In this document: piece by piece, positions 22,195 to 33,133 of the stretch
Numbering within the stretch: position 1 is the stretch's first letter
Layout: every line of letters starts with the position of its first letter
Source of the DNA: Paralithodes platypus
Taxonomy: Eukaryota; Arthropoda; Malacostraca; Decapoda; Lithodidae
DNA length: 64,000 nt
Direction: 5' to 3'
Assembly: GCA_032716605.1 (NCBI GenBank)
Contig: CM064492.1
Coordinates: forward strand, 50,359,272 to 50,423,271
Program-made: the position numbers and the translations under genes
Notes under the pieces: model-generated
The model's database searches: none
Told to the model about the DNA's origin: nothing
The model's input: the letters and a program-made list of their open reading frames with translations, nothing else

Positions 22195-22395
22195 TCAGTT
22201 CATTGTTAGTAGGCCAGAGAAATCGTGGACCCTAACCGGTGTAACTCATATAGGACTGGAGCAAATGGGCTGTAGATTTCCCACACCTATTCCCTGGCTG
22301 ACTCTTCCCAAATGGTGGAAATATCCGCAGCTCGATTACTTAAGTATTATATTAGTTAGAGAGGTTAGTGGTCAAGATTACTGGCTTACTTTTAA
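22195..22395. mobile_element. Foldback MITE, family G
   Basis: GAGAAATCGTGGACCCTAACC, GCAAATGGGCTGTAGATTT, CTGGCTGACTCTTCCCAAA and a degraded right arm AGAGAGGTTAGTGGTCAAGA. Confidence 0.72.
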
Positions 22396-22775
22396 GGGGG
22401 AATTGCTTGTTTTTTTTTTGGCCCATTAATTTGTGTATACACTTAGCTTTGAGTTTCCTCGCTAGACTTCCATCAAGCTTGTAAAATCACCCGCCAGACC
22501 CCCTTTCAAGATAATTTTGTATATTTTTCGGTAGAGAAATTTTCCGGCCGAAGGCCGAACCCTCCTAATAATACAGGCTCGCTATCGCTCGCTAGGAAAA
22601 ATCGAAACCTAAATGGCACGAAAGGTCTTAATATTGACAAATATATGGGGTGAAACGTCTAAAATCACATTTTTTTTTGGAATGAACGTCTTAAAATCTT
22701 AAAACTAATGGGGCTAAACTTGATGTAGAAGAGGGTCAAGAAAAAGCGACTACCGCCCCCTTAATGAATAGACTT
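22396..22775 (-). mobile_element. Family D repeat, minus orientation
   Basis: CTCGCTAGACTTCCATCAAG, CCGGCCGAAGGCCG hairpin, CAGGCTCGCTATCGCTCGC, ending CCGCCCCC-TTAA. Confidence 0.82.
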
Positions 22776-23220
22776 ATAGTTCCCCAGTCGGCTAGGTGTG
22801 TTTCGACGGTGATTATGGTGAGCTGGTTTAGTTTAATTTAGGTTAAGTTACATCAGGCGAAACATCAAACCTGAGATTTCGAACTAACCTCCATCGAGAC
22901 CATATCGCCCACAACAAAGGCCTTCATGTAAGCACTCACATATCTGAATGTGCTAAAAATTACTCACCTAAGTTTAATTAATATAATGCCTTTTTATAAA
23001 GTCAACAAAGATGAACTTGCCTTACGAAAAAATAAGGAAACTTACTTCATAACAAAATTTAAACCACAACTTAACAAAGATCTGTGAATATTAACCCGTT
23101 CTCTATTGCACAGTGTTTCAAATTTGCTATTCATGCACCTGGTGTGTATGTATATTACGTTTTGTATATCACCACAAAAATTGCACCTCTTGCACCTCTT
23201 AAATGTATCATATATATACA

Positions 23221-23271
<51 letters not shown>

Positions 23272-23389
23272 CCTCACAGAACAAGTTAGGATAAGGTTAC
23301 GTTAGGGTTGCTTTGCTGTGGGTAAATTTTGGTGGAGTGAATTGACTCTGAATGCGTGAGTAAAGTGACAGTGAGCGAACCAACATGTG
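22776..23389. other. No gene; contains (AT)n at 23218-23269
   Basis: Unassigned sequence apart from about 50 bp of AT repeat preceded by TACAGTA. Confidence 0.6.
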
Positions 23390-23757
23390 GGCAAAAGGAC
23401 CTTAAGGAGGGTCACTTTTATTTTGTCTCTCCTTTTGCTCTCTTTCTCTGGCTTGTATCCATTCGGCCCCATTCAGCCTACTGTTTTAAGACGTTTATGC
23501 CCATCCAATCGCTCGTTAGCATTGTATGGAGAAATCCGGCTTCGCCGGAGAAATTTTTCTATCGAAAAATGTACAAATTTAGCTTGCTGACAAAACATTA
23601 TAAACAATATGCTGGCTTGCTATCGCTCGCCAGGAAAAAATCGACACCTGGATGGGGATAAACGTCTTAAAACAGTAAGCTGAATGGGGCCGAATGAATA
23701 CAACCCAGAGAAAGAGGGAGAGAGAGAACAAAAAAACGAGGTGGGCTCTCTTAAAGC
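23390..23757. mobile_element. Foldback repeat D2 (D-related)
   Basis: Left arm GGCTTGTATCCATTCGGCCC...GTTTTAAGACGTTTA and right arm TAAACGTCTTAAAAC...GGGGCCGAATGAATACAACC are inverted. The centre holds GGCTTCGCCGGAGAAATTTTT and TATCGCTCGCCAGG, shared with family D. Half a copy recurs at 49796-49892. Confidence 0.75.
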
Positions 23758-23862
23758 TAACTTATCTACACAAATGGTTTCACGTCAGGGATTTTCAAGT
23801 TCTAGCCGATAAGTTGGCGGGTTTTTATCATTTTGGTTTCCTTTATTGAGCATGAGAGGGCT

Positions 23863-23867
<5 letters not shown>

Positions 23868-23902
<35 letters not shown>

Positions 23903-23915
23903 CTCTCTCTCTCTC
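23868..23915. repeat. (CT)n microsatellite
   Basis: About 48 bp of CT with one CG interruption. It truncates the MITE to its right. Confidence 0.95.
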
Positions 23916-24060
23916 AAAATTAGGAAGGATCTGTGGGCATCAAACGGTGAACACCATCTCAATTATCTCTCTGACTTTCTTATACTTTTCCAAATCTGAA
24001 TAAATTCGCTCAATATAGCCAAAACAGGCTGTCTAAGCGCATCATAATTTTAAGAGGTTA
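23916..24060. mobile_element. P1b MITE, left-truncated
   Basis: Retains AGGAAGGATCTGTGGGCATC, AACACCATCTCAATTA and a degraded GCATCATAATTTTAAGAGG end. Confidence 0.7.
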
Positions 24061-24210
24061 GTACCTTATCTACTCCGGAGAGAGAGAGTTGGAGTTAGTT
24101 TTGCTGTTCAAGGAATCATATCGGGCTAGAATTTATGTTTTCGAGTGTACACAGTAAATTTGTATGATCAAAACTCCTGTGGATTATTATGCATAATACG
24201 CTCGAATTCT

Positions 24211-24427
24211 TAACCCCTTGAGGATATTTTGACGCATTTTAGCAGTTAATTCTGGCTATCATTAGACGATTTTATACAGCTGAGGAAGGGTATGTGGGAA
24301 TTTAAAGGGTAACGGCTATACCAATCAACCCTCTGACTTTCATATCCGCTTCCTAATCTGACTAACATCGTCTAATATCAGCCAGAGAACAGAAAAGAAG
24401 TGCGTCGTCGATTATTCAGAGGGTTAA
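24211..24427. mobile_element. TTAA foldback MITE, subfamily P1b
   Basis: TTAACCCCTTGAGGATATTTTG to TTCAGAGGGTTAA, with a palindromic core. Confidence 0.8.
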
Positions 24428-24559
24428 TTGACATACAGGTAAATTGATATACAGGTTAATTGATATACAATACTACAAACGTGTCCAGCATTACATACAA
24501 TCAAGTCTATCAAACGGGCTGGCAGGTGCTCCACGAATTGTTAAAGGGAGAACGTGCCA

Positions 24560-24846
24560 GATACACTGGTTAACAGGTAAGCCGGTTAACAGATACGCCG
24601 GTTAACAGATACACCGGTTGACAGATAGCCTACACCGGTTAACAGTTATGCCGGTTAACAGATACACCGGTTAACAGATACACCGGCTAACAGATATGCC
24701 GGTTAACAGATGCGCCAGTTAACAGATTCAACGGTTAACAGATACACCGGTTAACATATACACTGGCTAACAGATATGCCGGTTAACAGATGCGCCAGTT
24801 AACAGATACACCGGTTAACATATGCAATGGTTAACAGGTACACTAG
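24560..24846. repeat. 16-bp minisatellite
   Basis: Roughly 17 tandem units of CCGGTTAACAGATACA with variants (GCCGGTTAACAGAT, GCCAGTTAACAGAT). Each unit contains GTTAAC. One unit carries an extra GCCTA at 24628-24632 (ACAGATAGCCTACACCGG against ACAGATACACCGG). Confidence 0.95.
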
Positions 24847-25011
24847 TTATTATACAGTATATTCTAGTAAACTAGACTCGCGAGAATTGATGTGAATATT
24901 GTAGATATTTCTGCAGTATAACACATATATATTTCATGCTACTCCTCTGTAATGGTGAAAAGTTATACCTTCTCAGCTCGTTAAAGGATTTCCATGTACG
25001 GTAACCTAAGC

Positions 25012-25385
25012 TTATGGGGGAGGTACTCGCATTTTCTGGACCTCCTTCTCCCTCATGTTTAGACCCATTAGTTTTGCGATTTTAAGACGTTCGTTCAATA
25101 GTTTGCCGTTTTTTAGACCTTTCGCCCCATTACTTTGTCAATATTAAGACCTTTCGTGCCATTTAGGTGTCGATGTTTTCCTGGCGAGCGTTAGCGAGCT
25201 TGTAATTTTTTAAGGAACCGGCCTTCGGGACATTTTTCTGACGAAAAATTTACAAATACATCTTGAAAGGGGGTATAGGGGGTGTTTCTTTAAAGCTTGA
25301 TGGAGGTCTAACGAGGAAACTCAAAATTAAATCAATTAATGAATAAGTAGCCACCCAAAAACAAGCACTTCCCCCTAACCCCCTT
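25012..25385 (+). mobile_element. Family D repeat
   Basis: Near full-length plus copy: CTCCTTCTCCCTCATG, GCCATTTAGGTGTCGATG, CCTGGCGAGCGTTAGCGAG, CCGGCCTTCGG, CTTGAAAGGGGGT, GATGGAGGTCTA, CAAAAACAAGCACTTCCCCC. Confidence 0.85.
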
Positions 25386-25439
25386 TCCCGATCACATTAC
25401 AGGGCTAACCAGGGCCGCCCATATACACGTCTATATCGA

Positions 25440-26300
25440 GTTTGGGAAGGCGAGGAAACGGCGATTTATATGCTAATTCGGCGTTGGGTTTGAGGCCGGG
25501 GCGAGGTGGACGGTGGTGGGAAGGTGGGAGGTGTGTGTGGATGGATGTGGAGGTGGATGGGGGTATTGTGGAGGAGGGATTGGATGGGTGGATGGGGTGT
25601 GTATTTGGGGTGGATGGGATGTGGGTTGATTGGATGGGGCGGAGGTGGGGTGGATTGCGTGGGATTGGACGGGTTTGACGAGGAGGTGGAGGAGAGATTG
25701 GATGGGTGGAGGAGGGATTGGATGGGTGGATATGGAGGGATTGGATGGGTGGAGGTGGAGGAGGGATAGGATGGGTGGATGTGGAGGGATTGGATTGGGT
25801 TGATGTGGATGTGCAGGGATTGAATGGGGTTGATATGGGGGGAGGAGGGATTGGATGGGGTTGATGTTGAAGTGGATGTGCAGGGATTGGATGGGGGGAT
25901 GAGGGAATGGATGGGGTTGATGTGGAGGTGGATGTGCAGGGATTGGATGGGGTTGATGTGGTGGGTGGAGGAGGGATTGGATGGGGTAGATGTGGAAGTG
26001 GATGTGCAGGGATTGAATGGGGTGGAGGTGGAGGTGGGGTAGATGTGGAGTGGATGGAAGTGAGGTGGATGTGGAGCTGGACGATGTTGGGAAGATGGGA
26101 GCCTTGTGGATTTGGAGGGACTGGATGGGATGGATGTGGGGTGGATGTAGAGGAATTGGATGAGAATGGGATATGAATATGGAAAGTGAGATGAATGTGG
26201 AATAGGAGATGGATGTGGAAAGGGAGACGGGTGTTGAATAAGTGAGATGGATGTTGAATGTGAGAAGTATGTGGAATTCAAGAGACAAATGTGTAATGAC
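25440..26300. repeat. G-rich GGATTGGATGGGTGGA-type minisatellite
   Basis: Degenerate tandem units of GGATTGGATGGG, GTGGATGTGGAGG and GTTGATGTGG. The long open frames on both strands are period-3 artefacts of the repeat. Confidence 0.92.
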
Positions 26301-26307
26301 ATGGATA

Positions 26308-26525
26308 AATCCATTCAGTGCCGGTGACACCCTTTTCATGATATTCTGGCAACTATGAACCGATTTCATTCAGCTTAGGAAGAACGTCCACCAATTAACA
26401 GGCTACAGACTATCTCAATTAATCCTTCTAGCTACCATATAATCTTCCTAAGAACTTCGTAAAATCGTCTAAATGGAGCTGAAATCAAATCAAACAATAC
26501 GTCATCGGTACTGAAAGGGTTAATG
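26308..26525. mobile_element. TTAA foldback MITE, family P1
   Basis: ATCCATTCAGTGCCGGTGACA to CGTCATCGGTACTGAAAGGG-TTAA. Uninterrupted, so it serves as the empty-site reference for the nest at 5459-5906. It lies inside the GGATGTGGAATG repeat. Confidence 0.85.
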
Positions 26526-26559
26526 AAGAAAGGGAGTGAGATGGATGTGAAGTGAGGTG

Positions 26560-26898
26560 AAGGGGAGATGGGCCGGTTTTCTGGACCAATTTCTCCCTCG
26601 TGTTCAGCCCCATTAGTTTTGAGGTATTAAGACGTTCGGCCCATTAGTTTGACGATTTTATAACACCTTTCGCCCCATTGCGTTGTCAATTTTAAGACCT
26701 TTCGTGCCATTTAGGTGTCGATATTTTTCCTGGTGAGCGATAGCGAGCCTGTTATTTTAAGAGGAACCGGCCTTCGCCGGGAAATTTTTCTACCGAAAAA
26801 TGTACAAATTTATCTTGAAAGATGTCTAGGGAGGAAACTAAAAATTATATGAATAACTGAATAAATAGACCAAAAACACAGCCACTATCCCCTTAAGA
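26560..26898 (+). mobile_element. Family D repeat
   Basis: AGGGGAGATGGGCCGG start, standard internal blocks, ends CAGCCACTATCCCC-TTAA. One of the best-preserved copies. Confidence 0.87.
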
Positions 26899-27008
26899 TG
26901 GATGTGTAATGAGAGAGATACGAATGTGGAATGAGCATGGAGTTTATGTAGTATGTGTGAGAGGGATGAGCGTGAGACGGACTATTATAAGCTAAGTGAA
27001 ATCGATGT

Positions 27009-27104
27009 TAACCCCTAGAGGATTATGACGCATATTGCCAGTTTATTATGACGCATATTGCCAGTTTATTATGGTTATCATTAAACGATTTTATTTAGAG
27101 TAAG
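27009..27104. mobile_element. P1b MITE left fragment with 23-bp duplication
   Basis: TTAACCCCTAGAGGATTATG, then a tandem duplication of GACGCATATTGCCAGTTTAT (27028 and 27051), then TTAAACGATTTTATTTAG. Confidence 0.7.
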
Positions 27105-27150
27105 ATGGGTAAGACTGGTAATCCAATGGACCCAGGTTCGAATCCAGATA
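27105..27150 (+). ncRNA. tRNA B-box-like fragment
   Basis: GGGTAAGACTGGTAATCC followed by CCAGGTTCGAATCCAG. Only the B box is convincing, and no cloverleaf forms. Possibly a SINE remnant. Confidence 0.3.
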
Positions 27151-27639
27151 TGTTAATGAGATGATATTATTGGGATGGAATTTGTGCTGTACCTAGTATA
27201 ATTGCATTACCATAAAGCCCACATAACCGCCAATAAAATACCCTCATTGTTCCCTGATTAAATAGCACTGTATGAATATTCCCAGTCAAAATATGATATA
27301 GGGGGCAATGACTAGTGAGTTCATTGCTCAATAGGTGGCATTCTGAGAGTCAGGGTTCCAGTCTAGGAGATGAGACAGTAAAGCACTGGAACGAGGCAAC
27401 TTCAGAAATGGGGCTGCTTCGGGCCGTGAGTGAGCAACTAAGTGCCATGCATCCTGCAAAGGCAAGATGGCAGGGGCTGGTCGCAGCTAAATGTGCTTCA
27501 CATGTCTCACTCCCTAGACTGGAACGAGATCTCACGGGCTTCACTAGCCAATATAACGGTTGAAAGTACAAGCTCTCAGCCTAGGCTCGAGAGGGAGTTG
27601 TTGGAATATAGAAAACAAAATATAAAATAAAATAAAATG
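27151..27639. other. No supported gene
   Basis: An 82-codon plus-strand frame (27315-27563) begins here but has no recognisable domain, and the opposite strand is also open. Not called. CCAGTCTAGGAG (27359) and CTCCCTAGACTGGA (27510) are inverted matches, suggesting a foldback repeat. Confidence 0.45.
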
Positions 27640-27768
27640 AAGGTCAGTAGGTTAATTGGGCCAGTCTTTACCCTTTTGACTCCCATAGATCCTTCCTAAG
27701 CTGTATAAAATCGTCTAAAGATGGCCGCAATAAACCACCAAAACGTGTCATAATCCTCAAAGGGTTAA
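27640..27768. mobile_element. P1b MITE right fragment
   Basis: GGTTAATTGGGCCAG through AAAATCGTCTAAAGATGG and CGTGTCATAATCCTCAAAGGG-TTAA. Confidence 0.72.
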
Positions 27769-28022
27769 GGCGGTGTTAAATTCAAATGCCAGGGGTTTGT
27801 GGGGAGTAAAAACCAATGATAGACGAATATTATTTCCGGCAATACTTTCAGGCAATTGAGGTCTGGCATCTGCTGAATTAAAGCTATATATTATTACATT
27901 CTCTTATAATCATATACATTCACTCAAATTGTCGATTCCAATGCAAACATAATACAAAATAAATGCACGAGAAAAAAAACTTGCTCATCTAAAATTGACG
28001 GAAAAATCGCTCGTGTGACATC
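27769..28022. mobile_element. Probable family H remnant
   Basis: The right end AAAATTGACGGAAAAATCGC then TCGTGTGACA matches the right end of the H copy at 43185-43210. The left end is not clear. Confidence 0.45.
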
Positions 28023-28450
28023 GACTTAATGTAAGGCTGGAGTGGAGTGCAAGAGATCTTAAAGCAAAGTGGCAGGATTGTGGAATGAAAGAGAAAGGTG
28101 TGGAATACTGTGAGGGATGACGAATGAACATGGCTGAAATGTGGATAATAAATAGTGAAAGGAATGTACAGTAGAATTAATGTTGAATGAAAGTGGGAGA
28201 ATATGGAATGGAGGTGAAAGGGATGTAGAAGGAGAGTGGAAGGAATGTGGAATTAAGTTAGGGTGGATGTAATTGAAAGTGGAAGATTGTGGAATGGACG
28301 TGAGAGTGATGTGCAGTGAAAGTGAAAAGTGGGAGAATATGATAATGAAAGTGATAGGGATGTCGGATAATATTGAGAGGTACCGGTATGTGGAATGAAA
28401 GCGGGAGAGCTGTATAATGAAAGTGGGAGGCATCTGGAGTGAAAATTATA
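28023..28450. repeat. GTGGAATGAAAGTGGGAGA-type degenerate minisatellite
   Basis: Loose tandem units with GTGGAATG and GAAAGTGGGAG. TACAGTA near 28167 and TACCGGTA at 28381-28388 interrupt units. The frames are artefacts. Confidence 0.85.
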
Positions 28451-28499
28451 TGTGGAAGTGAAGACTGAACTGCACAATATGATGATGTGGAATGGCTTT

Positions 28500-28576
28500 T
28501 GGGTAGACACTTGTTACAGACAACCTGACCTTTGTCTCCTTCGTACACAAAGAAGAAAAACAGACAAATTCGTGAA
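28500..28576 (+). mobile_element. 3' tail fragment of element C family
   Basis: The inverse of this stretch (GAAGGAGACAAAGGTCAGG) matches the 3' terminal sequence of the element ending at 38551 (GAGGGAGACAAAAGGCAGA). Confidence 0.5.
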
Positions 28577-28793
28577 CATTCTAAAAGGTGTTCCATTTCA
28601 TATTTCTACAATGTATACCAGATTTTTGGAAGCGTTTATGTTCTCTCACGTAAACACCAAATTCCCAGTGAAAAAATCTGATTCAGCCTGTGAGAGGGAG
28701 AGGCATAGTCAAGGGGGTGTCGGTTATGTAAATTGAGATGCGATCCAAGAAAGGCCACCATAGTAAAAAGGAAACGAGGGTTGAGGTTTGATC

Positions 28794-28796
<3 letters not shown>
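28577..28796. other. Unassigned sequence
   Basis: No feature recognised. Confidence 0.4.

Positions 28797-28832
<36 letters not shown>
28797..28832. repeat. (AG)n microsatellite
   Basis: About 36 bp of AG. Confidence 0.95.
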
Positions 28833-28836
<4 letters not shown>

Positions 28837-29078
28837 GTACCAGAGGCAACACGTACTTAGCAATCCCACTTTTGCTATGCCATTTAATAATCTGTTTCTA
28901 GTTGTATTTTTAATTCGATTTTGACTTATCGTACTATTTGAAACAACCGTACTCTCCAGTTACATTCACAGGTTCTGTTAATAGAGTCTGTCTGCCTGTG
29001 TGTAGATATAAACTCGCGAACATGGGTAGTTAATGGCCATACATTACGGTAAATTACTTGTTTCCAGAATACCTTGGG

Positions 29079-29083
<5 letters not shown>

Positions 29084-29141
<58 letters not shown>
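29084..29141. repeat. (TG)n microsatellite
   Basis: About 58 bp of perfect TG. Confidence 0.97.
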
Positions 29142-29142
<1 letters not shown>

Positions 29143-29337
29143 GGGTTAGTATTTTGTTTATGCTTCAACTATCACACAATGTTATACATATATTTAGTAA
29201 TTTGGTGCAAAATATAAATAATTTGCCTATTAACACAAACACCTCTAAACATACAATTATCGGGCTATACCTTTTACCAGACGCCTTGATATCCGAGTAG
29301 GTGCAGCTTAATATTTATAGCGATTAGGCAATATATA

Positions 29338-29552
29338 AACCCCTTCAACACCATGACGCCTTTTTACCATTAAATCTGGCTACAATAAGACAATTATATG
29401 CAGTTTAGGAAGGACCTACTGTATGTTATTCAGAGGGTTTATTGAGATAGTATTTACCCATTTGCGTCCCAGCGGTAGATTATGAGCTAAAGAAAATAGT
29501 TTAATGTTAACCAAAATATGATAAAAGTACGTCATGGTGCTGAAGGGGTTAA
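29338..29552. mobile_element. TTAA foldback MITE, family P1
   Basis: ACCCCTTCAACACCATGACG to GTACGTCATGGTGCTGAAGG-GGTTAA; closest relative of 785-997. It has a 5-bp CTGTA insertion at 29419-29423 that the relative lacks. Confidence 0.85.
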
Positions 29553-29564
29553 TAGGATTTTATA

Positions 29565-29850
29565 TTTGTTTCCTTATGTGTATGAAGGTGACAAAAGGCA
29601 AAGCTGCCTGTACCAAGTGCCCTCCTCCCTCCCCCTTTAAAGTGGAAAGATTGAGAGGAGCCAAAATCAAGGTACCGGTACTTTAGAGTCAAAATGTCTG
29701 AACACACGGAGCTTGAAACGGATTAAGTCATAGGATGATGTGAAGACAGATTGAGGGAGAAAGTTCCAGAGGTCACTTGTTGAGTAGAAGAAAGACTGAT
29801 TCAACTCACCCTCTCGCACGCCCGCACGCACGCACACACACACACTCATA
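29565..29850 (-). pseudogene. Element C family, C-terminal and 3' end fragment
   Basis: Minus-strand sequence YSTSDLWNFLPQSVFTSSYD LI and FKLRVFRHF corresponds to the C-terminal end of the element at 38649-38800 (LSSGPLSESVFPSSYDL, IKLRVSRNFG). The downstream 3' UTR (ACAAAAGGCAAAGCTGCCTG) also matches. Only the last roughly 250 bp survive. CCGGTA at 29675-29680 is an insertion relative to the copy at 38640. Confidence 0.75.
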
Positions 29851-29854
29851 CTCT

Positions 29855-29859
29855 CACTC

Positions 29860-29900
<41 letters not shown>
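29855..29900. repeat. (CT)n microsatellite
   Basis: About 45 bp of CT preceded by CA-rich sequence. Confidence 0.95.
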
Positions 29901-29902
<2 letters not shown>

Positions 29903-30069
29903 ACCCTAATCCTCTTCCAGCATAATTTTTCACCACTGATCCGCGGAGCAAAAACTTCATCCCTACTTTCAACTATTGAAAAATAGCTATTTTTGTTTCC
30001 ACCTCTCGTCTTTCATTTATTTTCTAGTTCACAGTATCTTTATTCTTTTTATATACTACCAAACATTGT

Positions 30070-30232
30070 AGTCAGATATTATTCAGTTTTAAAAGGGCCT
30101 CCAGCAATTAACAAGCTTCGAACTATCTCACTTAACCCTTTTTACTACCACAGACCCTTCTTAAGCTGCACAAATTCGTCAAATATAGCGAGAATGAAAT
30201 GAAAGAGACCTCGCCGGTACAGAAGGGGTTAA
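30070..30232. mobile_element. P1 MITE, left-truncated
   Basis: AGATATTATTCAGTTTTAAAAG through CTCGCCGGTACAGAAGGGG and TTAA 30229-30232, which is shared with the next MITE. Confidence 0.8.
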
Positions 30233-31376
30233 CCGCTGCTGTACCGGCGACGTCTTTTAAATATTATTCTAGCTATATTTAGACGATATTGTGCAGTTTA
30301 AGAAGGATCTGTGGTAGTAAAAAGGGTTAAATGAGATAGTTTGATGCCTGTTAATTGCTGGAGGTCCTTTTAATACTGAATAGTATCTTCTAATACACCT
30401 TTTTATACAGAATAGTATCTTCTAATACACCTTTTCACATAAGAGTTGAGACATTGTTACATACGGTACCTGTATGACATAATTCATAACCGTTTGACAG
30501 AACACATATCGAGTGACACTGTTAACATTATCTTGTTGACCACTCTAACATAATTAATTGACATAATATATGAGATTGACAGACTTGAACAACAAACCGA
30601 CAGTCTGCATAATATTTGAGATTGTATCATTTGGAAAATTAAAGTAGTATAAAATTTTGACAAACAAATAATACATTGACAAACAACAAAATAACTGCTA
30701 TCATATCCCGTGATGCATTTTACACAACAGAAACGCATGTTACACAGAGGATTGCAATACCAAGGTGTTGATTATTCGAAACCAACAAATTGTGAAGCAC
30801 TCAATCCACGAGATATTATTCGAAACAGTGGGATATTCTCAGAAATGAAAGGTAAGAAAATGGTAATTCATAACATTTGAACAACTAACTGACAGTCTGC
30901 ATATTGTTTGACATTGTTACTGTAACATCTGGGAAATTACACACAACATGATAACTGCTATCGTATTCCATGAGGTATTTTACACAGATGAGGCTAATTT
31001 TACAGAGGATTGCAGTAAAAAGGGGGTGACTACTCGATACCTTAATATCGTGAAGCACTCATGCACGAAACATTACCTTCGATACAGTGTACAAAGGAGT
31101 ACAAAGTAAATCAAGCAACATATCTAGTGACCCTTCTAGGCTGCTTGTCCTCCAAAACACTGAGGATCAAGTGTCCAAACAGTGGTTTAAAGTGGGTAAG
31201 GGAACATTGGAAAGGGAATTACTGCCCTGGAACTAATGTCCGTGGCAGGATTAGAAAGTTAGTAGGGGACAGATGGGTTAGTAACTGAGGGGGGGATAAA
31301 ATAAATTTATTCATTTACAAACGCAGTCAGTCGTGGGTTTGATGCGAGATATTTGTCTAGGCGGAGATTAAATGAA

Positions 31377-31870
31377 TCAACCGTGCTGCAGTCTATAACG
31401 TCTCGGGGAAACTCGATTGAAGAAGAAGTTCTTAGATTCGTGTGAGTTAAAAGATTTACCAATAATTTTGCAACCGTTTCCCCGCGTGTAATTAGATTGG
31501 TCGATAGTGAAGTACTTACTACAGTTCATATTGTCGATGCCTTTGATGATTTTGAACACTTGAATTAAGTCACCTCTTAATCTGCGCAGGGTTAAAGGAA
31601 ATAGATTTAATTCTCTAAGACGTTCTTCGTATGGTTTGTTCTTTAGGCTAGGTATCATTTTGGTAACTCTACGTTGAACTCGTTCTAGCTTGTTTATATC
31701 TTTTTGGTAATAAGGGCACCAGGATTGAACGCAGTATTCCAGAAGAGGGCGGAATAAGGAATTGTAAAAGGTTAGGATAACTTCTTTGGATTTATGCTCA
31801 AATGACCTGCCTATAAAGCCAATTATTTTGTTTGCCTTCTTAACAACTTCTGAACATTGTTGACTCGGTT
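31377..31870 (-). pseudogene. CR1-like RT C-terminal segment
   Basis: Encodes the region after the RT palm: FEHKSKEV, LYNSLFRPLLEYCVQSW, TKMIPSLKNKPYEERLREL, RLRGDLIQVFKIIKGID and DQSNYTRGNGCKI, then drifts at NFFFNRVS. It is out of frame with the upstream RT because of a 5-bp insertion near 31875-31880 (TGCCGTA where the paralogue at 4325 has TA). Confidence 0.88.
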
Positions 31871-33133
31871 TTAGGTTGCCGTACTCGATATTGTTACTCC
31901 CAGATCGGTTTCTCTGTTTACATTCTTAAGCTGAGTGCCATTCATCGAATAGTTTGCTTTCTCATTTAGGTATCCGATATGTAGTACTTTACATTTATCC
32001 GCATTGAAACTCATTTGCCAAATTTGGGCCCAACATGACAATTTATCTAGATTGTGTTGCATATCGTCAACTTGTTCTTTTGAGAGTACGCTATTTGCAA
32101 TTTTTGTATCGTCAGCAAATTTTGAGATTGTACAGGTGAGACCCTCATCTATGTCATTGATGTAAATTAGAAAGAGAATTGGTCCTAGTACCGATCCCTG
32201 GGGTACCCCGCTACTTACATTGGTCCATTTAGATGCCTTACCGTTTATGACTACTCTTTGCTTTCTGCCGCTGAGCCAATTTTCTATCCATTTCAACACA
32301 CCGTCTTGTATTCCATGCGCTTTTAGTTTTAGCAGTAAACGTTTGTGGGGAACTTTGTCAAAGGACTTTTGAAAATCAAGGTATATAATATCTACAGCTT
32401 TACTCTCATCTTCGAGGTTGAGGATATCGTGGAAGAAGTCTAAGAGGTTTGTTAAACAGGAACGTTTTTTACGAAAGCCGTGTTGAGTATCTTTAAGTAT
32501 GTTATTTTCCTCTAAGTGATTTACGGGTCTGTCTCTTATGACCGTTTCTAGCATTTTACATACAACTGAGGTTAAGCTAATTGGACGATAGTTACTGGGT
32601 AGGGATTTGCTGCCTTTTTTGAATATCGGTGTTACGTTGGCTAGCTTCCACTGATCAGGCGTAGTTCCAGACTGCAAGGATTTATTGAATAGTAATGTCA
32701 GTGGTTTGGGGAGCTCATCCTTAGCTTCCTTTAGAACTCTAGGCGAGATTGTATCAGGTCCAGGCGTTTTATTTACCTTGAGTTTATCTAAACAAATCAA
32801 TACTTCTCTCTCTGTAACGGTGATATTGCTTAGAACATCTGAATTATCAATCTGAATCGGCGATGGTGTAGGGATATCACTGAGGTCTTCTGTTGTAAAA
32901 ACTGATGCAAAGAAGGTATTGAGGGCATTACTCATTTGTACTTCGTCTTTGGTGTATTCTCCATTTTCATCGACTAATGGTCCAACAGTTGAAGTAACGA
33001 CTTTTTTCTTTCTGATATAACTATAGAATTCTTTCGGGTTTGTTTTACTTTGATTCGCAATATGTAACTCTAAGGTCTTTTTACTTTGCTTAATTAACTT
33101 TTTGGCTTTGCGTCGTAGCTCTACAAATTTCAC
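31871..33133 (-). pseudogene. CR1-like reverse transcriptase domain
   Basis: A 420-codon frame. Residues 115-135 hold LDKLKVNKTPGPDTISPRVL, about 175-195 LPSNYRPISLTSVVCKMLE, 246-262 VDIIYLDFQKSFDKVPH (catalytic Asp 253), 305-325 [15 protein letters not shown], and 337-345 SKFADDTKI (Asp 341 and 342). All catalytic residues are intact. The frame ends prematurely after DLGVTISS because of a 5-bp insertion. The upstream junction to the endonuclease is broken by a 1-nt shift at about 33132, so this was one pol ORF. Among the best-preserved RTs in the window. Confidence 0.93.

Noticed and set aside
24560..24846. Possible CRISPR-like regular array
   Set aside because: Units are contiguous 16-bp repeats with no spacers, in eukaryotic DNA. 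It is a minisatellite.
25466..26369. Two overlapping minus-strand frames of nearly 300 codons
   Set aside because: They read straight through a GGATTGGATGGG-type minisatellite (Pro/His/Ser/Ile-rich translation) and both strands stay open, as expected for a repeat without stops.
27315..27563. 82-codon plus-strand frame as a candidate gene
   Set aside because: No known motif, both strands open, flanked by MITE pieces; composition fits chance in a less AT-rich patch.
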